Positions 9,600-19,934 of a stretch of 35,417 nt of DNA are shown here, piece by piece. The stretch comes from Antrodiella citrinella (lineage: Eukaryota; Basidiomycota; Agaricomycetes; Polyporales; Steccherinaceae): assembly GCA_004802725.1 (NCBI GenBank), contig SGPM01000289.1, positions 1 to 35,417 on the forward strand, read 5' to 3'. A program made the translations under genes and the position numbers. Each line of letters opens with the position of its first letter. The stretch's first letter is position 1. The notes under the pieces were generated by a model. That model was not told the origin of the DNA and searched no databases. It saw nothing but the letters and a program-made list of their open reading frames with translations.

Positions 9600-11333
9600 T
9601 CATGTTGGCTTGTATAAGATCGTTGTAATGTACTGCAAGGAGAGAACCGACATCAACGTCCATCCCCTTTTCCGCGGCGTGAAAAGACTCACCTTCTTCC
9701 GATACCTCGTCGTGTTTGCCACAGCCAGCACCCCGTTCCGAATCGCACTCGTGCTCAGATGATGCAACACAACATGGTTCGGCACCGGCAACACACTCGC
9801 GTCGTCCGACAACCCAGGTCCGTCCAACTTCACCGTTGGCATCTTCTTCAAGACCGCACCGTTCTCGTCGTGTACAGGCTGCGGCGACAGTGCAGCAGTC
9901 AGATCCGTCCCGGATGCGGTCACAACAGGCAGCACAGGGAGCGCTGGTGATGGCTCGCCGTCGCCTGAATCGTTGGCAGCCAGTGTCGCCGTCATACCCA
10001 GAGCCGACCGACCGCCTCCCCGACTATCTCGATCGCCCCGACGATGGTTCCGCGTGGACCCATTTCGTCTCGTCCGTTCCCGCTCCCTATCCATCCCACC
10101 ATTGACGACTGATCCCGACGGCGATCCCGTAACAGTCGTCGGTCTGGAGTTCAGGATGAGTCTGTCAAGGTGCCGAGGAAGTACGGGGGCAGGTGGGATA
10201 TTCGGCGCAGGTACGGATGATGAGGATGTCGGTGAATCGGCGGCGTTGGCGAGGTAATTCTCCTCCTCGGCGGCAGCCTGGATAAGCTCAGGAGGAATGA
10301 CTGTCGTCCACTCTGCTTCGCCCTTCGAATGGGATGTCCCTACGCCTGGGACTCCACTTGCTTCTCGCCCGGTGTCTGTACTGGTGGAGTCGCTCCAGAA
10401 TGAGTGGAACTGGTTTGGATGTGTGTGATATGGGCTGGTCATGGGTGAAACATAGCTGGGCGATTGGGGCGACGAGGACGTCGGTGCGGTCACATTCACA
10501 TAGTTCGCAAGGGAGCCGTCGCGGTCATCGACCGCTTGGGCATAGTCGTCTGCGAGGCGCCATTGATCGTCCACTATGAATTTAAAGTGGTGGGTACCTG
10601 GGAGCAAGTTTACGGGTGTAGACCACGTATTTGTCGCTAAGCTGTGGGTGCGTGTGTTGAGTAGGCACGCAGCTGAGAAGGATGTCGGGATAACGCACTC
10701 GTAATCCATGGGCTGGCGACCCTTCCAATTGTCGTCGCCTGCCCTGGCAAGCAGGACGGAGCGACCGCCGCCTCTCCATTTGATCGAGACAGAAACGGGC
10801 TCCTGTCGCTTGTCCTCTTCTTCTGCGATAGGTACTGCGAGGGGGAGTACACTGTGTATGACCTCTGGGATGAATTCGTGCTTGTGAGGCTCCTGTCTCG
10901 GGGGCGAGTTGGAGACGAAGGAGTGCGTAGACGGGTAAGCGCTGCTAAGGTAGGACTTGTGTCTGCCACCACGGCCCTGTGGGCTGATGGGGATGTGTGC
11001 GGCAGAGGGCAAAGCGTTCTGGACACGGAAAGTCTGTACTGGAGCAGCAGCAGAAACGGGAATGGGGATGGGTGAGGATGCGCGACGGTAGGGCGAGACA
11101 GAGTTCGGGGACGACGACGAGGCAGGGGTGAGGGTGAGGGACGCCAGGTCGGGCAACTCGAGCGATTTCTTCTTTGAACGGAGGGATCTGTGGACGCGAT
11201 GGGTGGAGGAGGAGGGGGAGCCGCCTGCGATGGGTGAAGCGGTGCGTCGTGCGGGGGAGGAGAGGCGCTTCTCTGTCTGCTCTGGCGAGAACGATGGGTT
11301 GGGATGGTTTGCGTTGGATGCGGAATTGCCCAT
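9600..11333 (-). CDS. SNF1/AMPK kinase beta subunit
   Basis: The scaffold subunit of the energy-sensing kinase, which joins the Snf1 alpha and Snf4 gamma subunits and places the complex. Exons 10699-11333, 9693-10641 and 9600-9632 give 538 aa. The start MGNSAS is a classic N-myristoylation signal and supports this ATG. A Ser/Pro-rich linker is followed by a CBM48 glycogen-binding domain from about residue 180 (SIKWRGGG, NWKG, LLPGTHHFKFIVDDQWRLADDY, NYVNV). The C-terminal domain has IPPELIQAA, then PNHVVLHHLSTSAIRNGV and RYRKK-YITTILYKP. Both introns (57 and 60 nt) are multiples of three without stops, so the unspliced gene also reads as one frame of 577 codons. Family alignment shows both inserts are introns: one falls inside CBM48, the other inside the last beta strand. 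It corresponds to Gal83/Sip1/Sip2 of yeast. Confidence 0.95.
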   Translation of the reverse strand: MGNSASNANHPNPSFSPEQTEKRLSSPARRTASPIAGGSPSSSTHRVHRSLRSKKKSLELPDLASLTLTPASSSSPNSVSPYRRASSPIPIPVSAAAPVQTFRVQNALPSAAHIPISPQGRGGRHKSYLSSAYPSTHSFVSNSPPRQEPHKHEFIPEVIHSVLPLAVPIAEEEDKRQEPVSVSIKWRGGGRSVLLARAGDDNWKGRQPMDYECVIPTSFSAACLLNTRTHSLATNTWSTPVNLLPGTHHFKFIVDDQWRLADDYAQAVDDRDGSLANYVNVTAPTSSSPQSPSYVSPMTSPYHTHPNQFHSFWSDSTSTDTGREASGVPGVGTSHSKGEAEWTTVIPPELIQAAAEEENYLANAADSPTSSSSVPAPNIPPAPVLPRHLDRLILNSRPTTVTGSPSGSVVNGGMDRERERTRRNGSTRNHRRGDRDSRGGGRSALGMTATLAANDSGDGEPSPALPVLPVVTASGTDLTAALSPQPVHDENGAVLKKMPTVKLDGPGLSDDASVLPVPNHVVLHHLSTSAIRNGVLAVANTTRYRKKVSLFTPRKRGWTLMSVLSLQYITTILYKPT

Positions 11334-12111
11334 GCTCGTCGTGGGGGCGCGGTGTGTCGGTCGGGGAGGACGACGAGGAGAGGGGCGGGGGACGGGGAGG
11401 AGAGGCTCAGGCAGAGGAGCGGACTGCTGTCTTTAATAATCTCGGCTATAATCATCCACTACTAATCGCCACTAATCGAGAGTAATCGCCTCCTAATGAC
11501 TCTTCAATTACCCATGTGAAATACGAAGACACGCCCTCCATTTCTGATTGTCTTCCAGAACCAACGGAGACGGAGATAGAACGACACTTTTCATTTTCCT
11601 ACTTTCGTGGTACGCAGCGTCGAGCAGGCCGAGCAGGTCGATCCACGCAGGGACTGGCGTACGCGCAGAATAAACATTCACAGAACTTACCACATCGCAG
11701 GGACACACATACCGTCCTTAACCTTTCATGACAACCATGGGATACAATGTACCGTGCCAACTTATATCGGCGAGGAATGGAATGATATGATGGCAAGATA
11801 GCGTCGTTATGCTCACTCGTGTCCCAGCAAACAGTCGCCCGAGCAGCTAGCTCCGAATCCGCGCTAGGGCTATTCACCCGCGAACCTTCCAACACGAGCT
11901 AGCAAACTCTCGGCGCCGCGTCCCAATACACTAACGATTGTGGCTAGGACATCGCCTCCCGACCTATCGGAGTCGTCAGCCGGCCGGCGTGTCCCACAGC
12001 AATCTACCAAGAGCAGTTTCTTATTCCTATCCGATTGATACAGTATTCAGCGCAATCATTCCATTATGCTACAACTCATTGTCATTTCTTCAAAGCTTCA
12101 CATCTCACATC
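11334..12111. promoter_or_regulatory. AMPK beta promoter and PDC 3' region
   Basis: About 780 bases between two minus-strand genes. The part next to the AMPK beta start has a cluster of TAATC words, described separately. The far part should hold the pyruvate decarboxylase 3' UTR. No further gene is visible. Confidence 0.5.
11461..11500. promoter_or_regulatory. Four 10-bp TAATC-containing repeats
   Basis: Four degenerate decamers in a row: ACTAATCGCC, ACTAATCGAG, AGTAATCGCC and TCCTAATGAC. Two more TAATC words occur at about 11438 and 11450. The array lies 130-170 bp upstream of the AMPK beta ATG; in its orientation the core reads GATTA. One site per helical turn suggests cooperative factor binding, for example by a homeodomain protein, but that is inference. 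Confidence 0.45.
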
Positions 12112-14645
12112 TCACGCATCCGTGTTCAACCCCACCGAAATATTCTTGTTCGGAATCCCGCTCAGCTTCGCCTGGGCCTTCAATCCCTTCGGCGCGTCGT
12201 GCATCTCCATGATCATCTCCACGAACTGAATCTTGTCGGCCCGCGCGAAGGACTCGGTGTTCAGGAGCGCGTCGAGCTCCGTCTTCGTGCGCACGGTGTA
12301 GGACTGGCATGTCTCGCCTTCAATGCCGCCGAACGCAGTCAGCAGGGACGTCCAACGCCTATATGTATGAGAGACGATGTAAGTGGGAGACACTAAGAAT
12401 TCGAAGAGTAGTGGGTGAAACGTACCAGTTGGTGATGTCATTGTACTTGGCGGTCTGCCCGTGCAAAAATCGCTCAACGGTGTATCCTCTGTTGTTGAGC
12501 AGGAAGATGATGGGCTTCACACCCATCTTCATCATCACAGACAGCTCTTGTACCGTCACTTGGCTAAGATTCACCTGCATCAGTGACCCGCTCATAGATC
12601 TCAGGAAGCTTGTTTGCGAGAACACTCACGTGCTACCATCACCAACGAACAAGATCGTCCGTTTGAGACCGACCTCCCTCGCCGCCAACGCGGCACCAAG
12701 TGTGCTGCCAATAGTCCATCCGATACTGCCCCATAGGATCTGACTCAAGAACACCGCGTCCCCAGGTAGAGGAGTTTCAAGAATTCCGAAGCTCGACGTC
12801 CCCGTCTCCGCGATGATGACATCCTTGGACCTGAAGAACTCGCCGACACGGGGCCACAACCATGCGTGCGAGATGATCTCGTTGTCTTCTTTCGGTACAG
12901 GCGAAATGAACTTGGGCACGGAAATTGCCGAGGCATCGAGGTGGAGAGGTTGCATGCGGGCGGTGAGCTTGGGGAGGAGCTGTTTCATTCCGATGCCGTG
13001 GTAACTGGCGAATTGGACACGAGTATTGTCGGAGTGAAGCTGGAAAACTCAAGTGAGCAACAAAGGATGAGGAAGTAAAGGGCAACGTACCTCGATGGTT
13101 CGGTTGGTGGGGGTGTGGTACGTGAAGTTACCAGTGTTGAAGTCACTCTTCAACCCACCAACGGACAAAAGAAGCTTCGCGTTCTCCACGTTCTCCTTGA
13201 TCTCCGGCCGACTGATCGAGCCAATGTAGATCTACAAGTAAGAATAAGCAATTCGTACACTAAGTCATAAAACAGAACCGCTTACTCCACCATAACGATC
13301 GTACGTCTCGGGAATGACGCTCTTGCCCATCGGAGCAGCATATACGGGGAACCCAGTCTTCTTCAACAAGTCCGCCAACTCGCTCTTGACGTTGTGTCGA
13401 ATCGCGCAGGCGTCCACCAGGATGACGACATCCCCGTTAGCTTGGTCGACGAGCTTCATGATTTCGTCAAGGACAAACTCCTCCGTGTCGGGGTCGTTCG
13501 CTGGAAGATCTAGATTGAGAGGAGTCCTCAATCGTTTGGCCGGAATCTTTGTATGTACGAGATCGGTAGGAAGCATCAGGTACACCGGACGAGCCTGAAA
13601 CAAGAATATTACTGGACGTAGCAATACAGGGGCGTATTTCGCTTACCGTGACCACACAGTCCGTCAGGATGCGGTCAATCTCTGCACCTGCAGATGCGGC
13701 GTCGGTAAGCGTTGCTTGCGAGATAGTGAATTGCTGAGAAGCCTTGAAATATGCGTCGAATCTGCCATCTCCCAGCGTGTGGTGAAGCATGGGCTTGTTC
13801 TTCTGTTGAGAAGTGCTGGGGACACCGGCGATGTGGAGAACCGGGACCTGTTCGGAGAAGGCTGCACGAGGAAAGTGTTAGTTTTAAAGTTTGAAATCAG
13901 CGATAGTAGCACATACCTCCAGCGATACCGTTCATAGCGCTCAGCTCTCCGACACCGAAGCTGCCAATGAAAATGGAAGTGAGTATATGTACCTCTATAC
14001 AGATTATCTGACGCTTACGTCGTGGTAACAACGCCAATACTGCCTTCCTTGACACGTGCATAGCCGTCGGCGGCATAAGCAGCATTCAGTTCGTTACTGG
14101 ATGCGATTTCAGTCTCTACATGCCACAGTAAGAATCGCTAGACGTACCAGTTGCCCACCCAATTGATCTTGGGGTGGTCCTCGACATAATCCTGTTCGAT
14201 GTAAGACAAGCAACCCATCAAGAAGCAGAGTCATGACATCTTCTTACCAAGAATGCTAGTACATTGAAGCGATCAGAATCAAAACAACACACTCCAATGA
14301 ATGCATATACACACCTAGGTTGAAGTCTCCGGGCACACCGAACATTTGCTACACTATAGGTCAGCACTAGTACGTCGGATATGACGCGCGGGTACTCACG
14401 GTAACACCCAACTGCGCGAGCCTCTCTAGAAGATAGTCTGCGATGAAGACAGTGTCTCCAGCAGCAGGGACCTCGTCTTCGTGACTGACGGTCTGAAGTT
14501 CATGACGAAGACGGCCGATCTCGGACTGGAGGTTCGCTACCAACTGTGTCGACATGGCACTATGGAAGTCTATGAGAGATGTAGGGATGAGTGTTATGTG
14601 CCTCATCGCGAGGCTTTTATACGAAAGGTCGGACGTACTGGTCAT
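12112..14645 (-). CDS. PDC: Pyruvate decarboxylase
   Basis: A ThDP- and Mg-dependent enzyme turning pyruvate into acetaldehyde and CO2 for fermentation. Twelve main exons: 14400-14555, 14315-14348, 14248-14255, 14148-14191, 14019-14096, 13917-13960, 13647-13861, 13286-13594, 13091-13231, 12630-13039, 12426-12563, 12112-12358. They give 607 aa from the ATG at 14555. Family landmarks by residue are FGVPGDFN (Asp60), NELNAAYAADGYAR (Glu83), MLHHT (His148/149), GDGST at 476, and NNRGYTVE at 503 (Glu510), matching the catalytic Asp, Glu, His-His and Glu of yeast Pdc1. An upstream ATG at 14645 is in frame either unspliced or through a 69-nt intron (14570-14638). The spliced form starts MTNFHSAMSTQL and gives 614 aa. 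A TATA box near 14732 makes 14645 the likely first AUG. The 8-nt exon is required by phase and by the conserved peptide NLAFLDYVE. Confidence 0.96.
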
Positions 14646-15113
14646 GATTGCTATTTAGTTGAGGCGAGACACAGAAGATAGAAGAGAGAGAAAGAGGGGC
14701 TCTAGAGCGGGACTCGACGAGCTGGAAGTTTATATATGGTCTGGAGTGCTCAGGAGTGCTCTCTCAGAGTCTCAGGCCAGTCAGCGGCACCACAATGACA
14801 CACCGCTCTGGGCCACACTATCAGGCGCCCATAGATCTTCCCCATTTGGTAGTCATACTGTCGCCTCCTTTCGTCTGCAACTACCACGTCCGTTCCTTGA
14901 GCCATCCGGACCGCGAACATCTGTGCATGTTTGATATCACATGAGGCAAGAAGGCGAAAGCAGCCTCGATCTTTTTGCGTCTGGTATCTGGGTCAGTGCG
15001 TGTTTGTGTTCTCGCAGAGTATGCTCACCCTGAACAGCACATTCTTCTAACGTGTCGCTGCACGGCTTCACTAAACACTGTAACATCAACAGGATGCGTC
15101 CAATTTGGCCGAC
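14646..15113. promoter_or_regulatory. Divergent promoter region, PDC and DCAF-like gene
   Basis: The 468 bases separate two divergently transcribed genes. The only clear element is the TATA box on the pyruvate decarboxylase side. I see no extra gene. Confidence 0.5.
14729..14736 (-). promoter_or_regulatory. TATA box of the pyruvate decarboxylase gene
   Basis: TATATAAA on the minus strand, about 85 bp upstream of the ATG at 14645 and about 175 bp upstream of the ATG at 14555. A strong TATA box suits a highly expressed glycolytic or fermentation gene. It would place transcription start between the box and the upstream ATG. Confidence 0.6.
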
Positions 15114-17400
15114 ATGAAGACCCTGCCTCACCGCTACAGTTTCGGACCGTCTACGGAAGTGAGCACGCGTCTGCTGAGGAAGAGAACCGCCGGAGCGGTG
15201 GAAAAGCTGTTTGAGAATGGGTTCCCGTATTCCAAGTACGTGTGAGAGCGCTATGGCAAAATGTATGTCCACTGATATATGCAAACGATAGAAAGCTGTC
15301 CATGCACACGTCATGCGTCAACTCTCTCGCACTGTCATCCGGTGACGGACGTTTCTTAGCAAGTGGAGGTGACGGTGAGTCGTTCTACTGACTACCGACG
15401 TCAGACATCACTATAACACGTGTCTCAGATCCTTTCGTGTACATTTGGGATCTATACCAGGAGAATATCACCCAACCTACCTGTGGTTTCATCGGTCACA
15501 AGGTAAGACCACGCTAAACCCGCTGCCAGGACCATGCACCGTTAACAGCGCTCTCACTAGGGCAACGTGTTTACTCTGGAGTTCTCATCATCTAGCAAAT
15601 ATGTCTTCTCGTGAGTGGGGTCATTAAGATGCTAGGAGCACTTGACTTACAATCCGGTCTATAGCGGCGACACAGATAACCTAATTCACATGTATGACAT
15701 GGCTCGAATTGGCGAACACACCAATCGACCCGGAAGCGCGTTGAGGACATTTACTCGTCATGAGGTCCGTGCAGATACTCGTGATGTTCTATCCTTTGCT
15801 TACACCATGCCCACAGAACAGCATCCGCGCGATGTCAAGCCACCCTGGAAATGATGAGGTATTTCTTAGCGCCAGGTATACAAAATGAATGACATTGTTG
15901 TACGAGGACGCGGCTCATACATAACAACAGTGAAGATGGCACCATTCAGCTGCACGACGCTAGAATAGGCTCTCTAGCGGCCCAAGGAGTTCTGACAGCG
16001 GCGACCGATTTCACCAGCGTACAGTATCACCCAACGATACCCAACCTATTCATCACAGGTACCAACACAGGATCGGTGTGCTTGCGAGATGTGCGTATCT
16101 CGTTCGGACGCAGCGACTCTCGAGCACCATCACTGAATACGGTGGGTGTTGTGTATAATCACACCGTGTTTCCTACTAATCAGGACCATAGTATGTAACG
16201 GCGTTGTCGAAAACGTCGGTAGAGTCTCTTCACATTCCCGAGGTTGGAAGCGTGACGTTCGACAGAACAGGTAAGCCATCCTCGCAAGAAGTCGCGGATC
16301 GTGTAACTCATATCAGCTTTGTAGGCTCAAAACTAGCTGTGACGATGTTGGTACGTCCCGTGTATTGGTGCTCTACGCAATGTCCTAAGCCATAATCGAT
16401 TAATCATTCAGCATCATCGTCCAACTATCTACAGCTTGATGGACCCACATCCCTTCGCCACGTGTAGTGGCGCCAATGCGCCGAACGGCACTCCCATACC
16501 CAAGGGTCAACGCTCGTATTCCAATTGCTGCACGATCAAAGTAAGATTGACCTTTCTCCCTACGATCCCCTCAATACTCAAGATTTGACCACCAGCACGG
16601 CTCGTTCGGAGGTCCAGGTCTTGAAACCGACATCTACTACTCTGCTGGCTCTGACGATTTCAGGACCTATGTTTGGAAGATACCCGATCTAGAAGAGCTG
16701 GAGCAACGGCGCGAGAGGATCGCGTATGAGAGGTGGCAGAACATTGGAGAAGTAGATGAGACTGGCGACCCAAGACAGCCTGTCATTGGTAAGGCTCTTC
16801 AAGATTTCCTCCGGAGGCGCAACTCAATGTTCGTTTTTGTTAGGTTTTACGTCACGGAACAACGACGCTCGAACCATCCCAGTTGACCTCTCAACACCGC
16901 TCTTCCGTCTCGGTGGTACGTCTACCCCTAATTTCCTTTGCTTTCGTCGCCCTCAATGACTTCGTTCACAGGACACAAATCCATAGTCAATTCCACATTG
17001 ATTCACCCACGATACCCTATGATTTTCACCTCTGGCGTCGAACGCCACATTGTGGCGCACAGTCCACTCCCTTCGAGCCCTTGCATACCAGATCTGCCGC
17101 TCACACCAGAGAAGGTTCGTTCGGTCCCAAGACAAAATGTGAACGATACGAGGCTATACGTGAGGGCGCTGCTTTCGGGGCGGAGTGACGATGAAGAGGA
17201 TAGGGCGACGATCGCACTGTTTGACCAGTGAGTGTTTGTTCGGAGGACAGTCCTGCTGTGTTCGCTGACGTCGGCTTTCTAGTATTTTGAGAGAAGAGGG
17301 CGAACAGGATCTGTTTGAGGTGCCCAGTCGTATTTGGGACCCGGATGACGATGAGATGGAGGAAGACCCGAATGAGTATGCAGACGATTTGTATCTCTAG
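15114..17400 (+). CDS. WD40-repeat protein, DCAF5/6/8-like
   Basis: Fourteen exons join in phase to 523 aa: 15114-15235, 15292-15374, 15429-15502, 15561-15610, 15665-15764, 15817-15875, 15931-16141, 16192-16270, 16325-16350, 16412-16540, 16596-16788, 16844-16915, 16972-17227, 17283-17400. WD40 blades are visible at CVNSLALSSGDGRFLASGGDD, VFTLEFSSSSKYVFSGDTDN, FLSASEDGTIQLHDAR, FITGTNTGSVCLRDVR and GHKSIVNSTLIHPRYPMIFT. The order, the HDAR and RDVR endings (compare WDxR of DDB1-binding repeats), and the acidic tail (DPDDDEMEEDPNEY) fit the DCAF5/6/8 group, substrate receptors of CUL4-DDB1 ubiquitin ligases. The substrate is unknown. Exon 9 is only 26 nt. For exon 6 the second of two possible donors (15876) is needed to keep frame and to restore FLSASEDG. 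Assignment to one DCAF number is not possible by eye. Confidence 0.9.
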
Positions 17401-18715
17401 TGATGGGTTGTTTGATAGTCTGTGTGTTTCTGTCTTCTGTCAATGGAACTTTGGATATCAACTTCTTTGCTGAAGGACAAAAGACTTTGAGCCTCTTCTC
17501 GCCGTATCACGCTAGGCATACGTAGGTCGCCGAATCGACGTAAATCATCCTACGTGTGCCATAGGTTTCGCCTCCCGCGGCACTGAACTTCCTCGTTCAT
17601 GATCGACTCGCAACTTGATTAATTATTCACGTCGAATTCTGGTCTTAGACATTGTGATAATCTGATTGCATTTCGAAATGGAATAACAAGCGCGCTAGCT
17701 TATAAACACTACTATTGGCACAACATGATTGGTACTACGGAACATAGACTCGGACGCATGCGAGCGCGGCCGACTCCAAAGAGTCGACTGACCAGGCTTG
17801 CCAGTGCCGTTTTATAGTATCGCAGAAACCTGCAGCTACCGGTACTAGTACTAACATCTATTTCCGCTTGGGTACTCCTCTGTGGTCCTTCTTGACGAAC
17901 AAGACCTGTGCATAATACGAGGCAAGCATTCTTAGGCCGTGTTAGTCTTCGTCTTCTTGTCGCGCCTCTCTTTAACTGAATTAGATTCACCTTTTATCGC
18001 TGGCAGATCATTCAACTTGAACGAATGCCGCGTAGTGTGTGCTTGATATCGACCGGTCCATCAGAAAGATCGGAAGAGAAGACGCGATGCATAGCATGGG
18101 GAGTGTTGTGGAAATTGTCTGGAAGGCGACGTCCTGGCTATTGACTCGGAGGGAGCTTGGCCCCCCGTCAAAAGGTCCGGGCTGTGCACGGGCTTGTCAA
18201 CGTGTCAAAACTGGCGAAGGCATTTTAGTGCAACAACAACAGCTAGCGGAGATGTTTTATGTGTGAATGTGGTGTGGTCCCATGCTATACCTGGCCCCGA
18301 AGACTATGAAGGCCCAAGGGCCCGAGTAAATGATATTTTCTCCGGATTATCATGAATATATGATAACTTCCTTGGGGTGGCTGATGCTGAGTTCAATGAA
18401 TTAAAGCGGTGTGAAATAACCTTTTATTGTTCTGAGATGGTATACCCAGAACAAGGAGGTAAGGCAGCATGTTACTTGTCATGGTACAATTGCTACGCCA
18501 CAATGGATGTAAGTATGCCCCTAAGCTTGAGTATTGGTTTCCGGTCAACGATCCTTCCGGCTCATTTGGTAATGGAAGAACATATAATTCGACTCACCAC
18601 GCGAGTTCTGAAGAGAATGGGTCATTATTGTTATGAGGGGCTCTTCAAGTTGAGGACAACAAGCGCCGTCATTCAAGTTCAAGCGGACGGCCCGGCGGAG
18701 TCACCACATAACTTA

Positions 18716-18746
18716 CAGCTGTTTGCAAAATCGTAGGCGTGTCCGA
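18716..18746 (+). repeat. Left terminal inverted repeat of the MITE
   Basis: Thirty-one bases identical to the reverse complement of 18938-18968. A weaker AT-rich match continues a few bases inward. Confidence 0.92.
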
Positions 18747-18937
18747 AAAATAAAGCGTAGCTTTCGGGTCGGGCGGAGCTAAATTCTAAGGCTAACCGGG
18801 ATACCATTCGACGAAAGACGGCGGCGGCAGGCAAGCGACAGGATTGAATTTGACCAAAGTATGTCCGTGCCGTGCAAGCTTCTGGTTGGTGGCGTCCAAA
18901 TCCTGCCTATTTCCACTAGCCGATAACTATATTATTC

Positions 18938-18968
18938 TCGGACACGCCTACGATTTTGCAAACAGCTG
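18938..18968 (-). repeat. Right terminal inverted repeat of the MITE
   Basis: The reverse complement is identical to 18716-18746, and the repeat is followed by TA. Confidence 0.92.
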
Positions 18969-19934
18969 TAAAATAGTAGCCATTTAGCAGCAGCGAATCA
19001 GCTACAGTATTAGACTCCTTGGACTCGGCAACCGGTGATTCCATTTATCTAATTTCCTATGTCCTGACCAGTCGGGCGTGACGCTGACTAATCTTTTTGG
19101 GCGGAGACAACGACTCAACAACGACTGGTTGTACTGCTAATGGTCGTACAACACAACGTTAATTAGCGGAGCCTGAGGCGCTCACTCCTGACGTTATGTT
19201 GCACACACTGGTGACACACCGTGTTACTATGCATCCTTGTAATGGGTTGATTATCGTAAAACAAACACAGGTTCGTTCCTACCGCTTCAAGTCATCGAAC
19301 TTAGTATCATCCTAATGTTGGAACAAATAGATCTATGATGACCGGGGGAAAATACTTCGACCCCCTCCTCCCCCCGGTAAGAAGCTGTAATCGCAACATG
19401 AATCACGTTTTGAAAGCCTGCCTTCGCCGTGGGATCAACGTGAAGCTCCCTCGATGGTCAGTGCGGAGTCACCGCCTTGCGGACCTTGCGAACTGCCAGT
19501 CCGACAGAAACTTGGCTTGTCGCCACGTCTGCTCTTCCGTTCTTTTTGGTGGACCAATCGATATCAGAATCACACTACGCGAGCATGTGTGCCAGTGTTC
19601 GTTCAAGGTGAATATTAATGATTTGATAAATGGTGGACTTGAATCTCAGGCTGAATCCGAGTCTCCGATCAGATAAAGAAGAGCAGGGTAAGATGAAATC
19701 GAATACAGCCTGAGAATGCTTGCCTCGTGTTATGCACAGGTCTTGTGTGTCGCATGATTTACAGAGTCGTGGCGGATTCAAGAAGACCCAAGAGGAGTCT
19801 TCAGATGTTGTGGCGGTACCTGCTAGTGCAGCATGCTCCCGCGAAAAGGACAGCCTCAACAAGGACCTTCATAAGCCTCCTCCAATCTCCATCTTCAACC
19901 AAATTCACCCCCTTCCTTAGTCCCAACGCCGACG

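Larger units (their letters stand above)
18716..18968. mobile_element. MITE, Tc1/mariner-type termini
   Basis: A 253-bp element bounded by perfect 31-bp terminal inverted repeats, 18716-18746 and 18938-18968, each reading inward from CAGCTGTTTGCAAAATCG and ending GTGTCCGA. Both ends are flanked by TA (18714-18715 and 18969-18970), the target duplication of Tc1/mariner transposases, and CAG is a usual terminus for that superfamily. It has no coding capacity, so it would move only with a transposase made elsewhere. Perfect TIR identity suggests recent insertion. Only one copy is in this window. Confidence 0.88.
17401..19934. other. Gene-poor stretch with a MITE
   Basis: No recognisable protein domain appears in any frame. 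Open frames such as 18377-18736 (119 codons) lack family resemblance, and that one ends inside the MITE. Palindromes occur at 18347-18366 (TTATCAT against ATGATAA) and 19341-19378 (ACCGGGGG against CCCCCGGT). Confidence 0.6.

Noticed and set aside
18377..18736. 119-codon open frame
   Set aside because: No family resemblance, and its last codons and stop lie inside the MITE terminal repeat.
19341..19378. ACCGGGGG/CCCCCGGT inverted repeat, considered as a transposon end
   Set aside because: Only 8 bp with a 22-nt loop, no target duplication and no partner.
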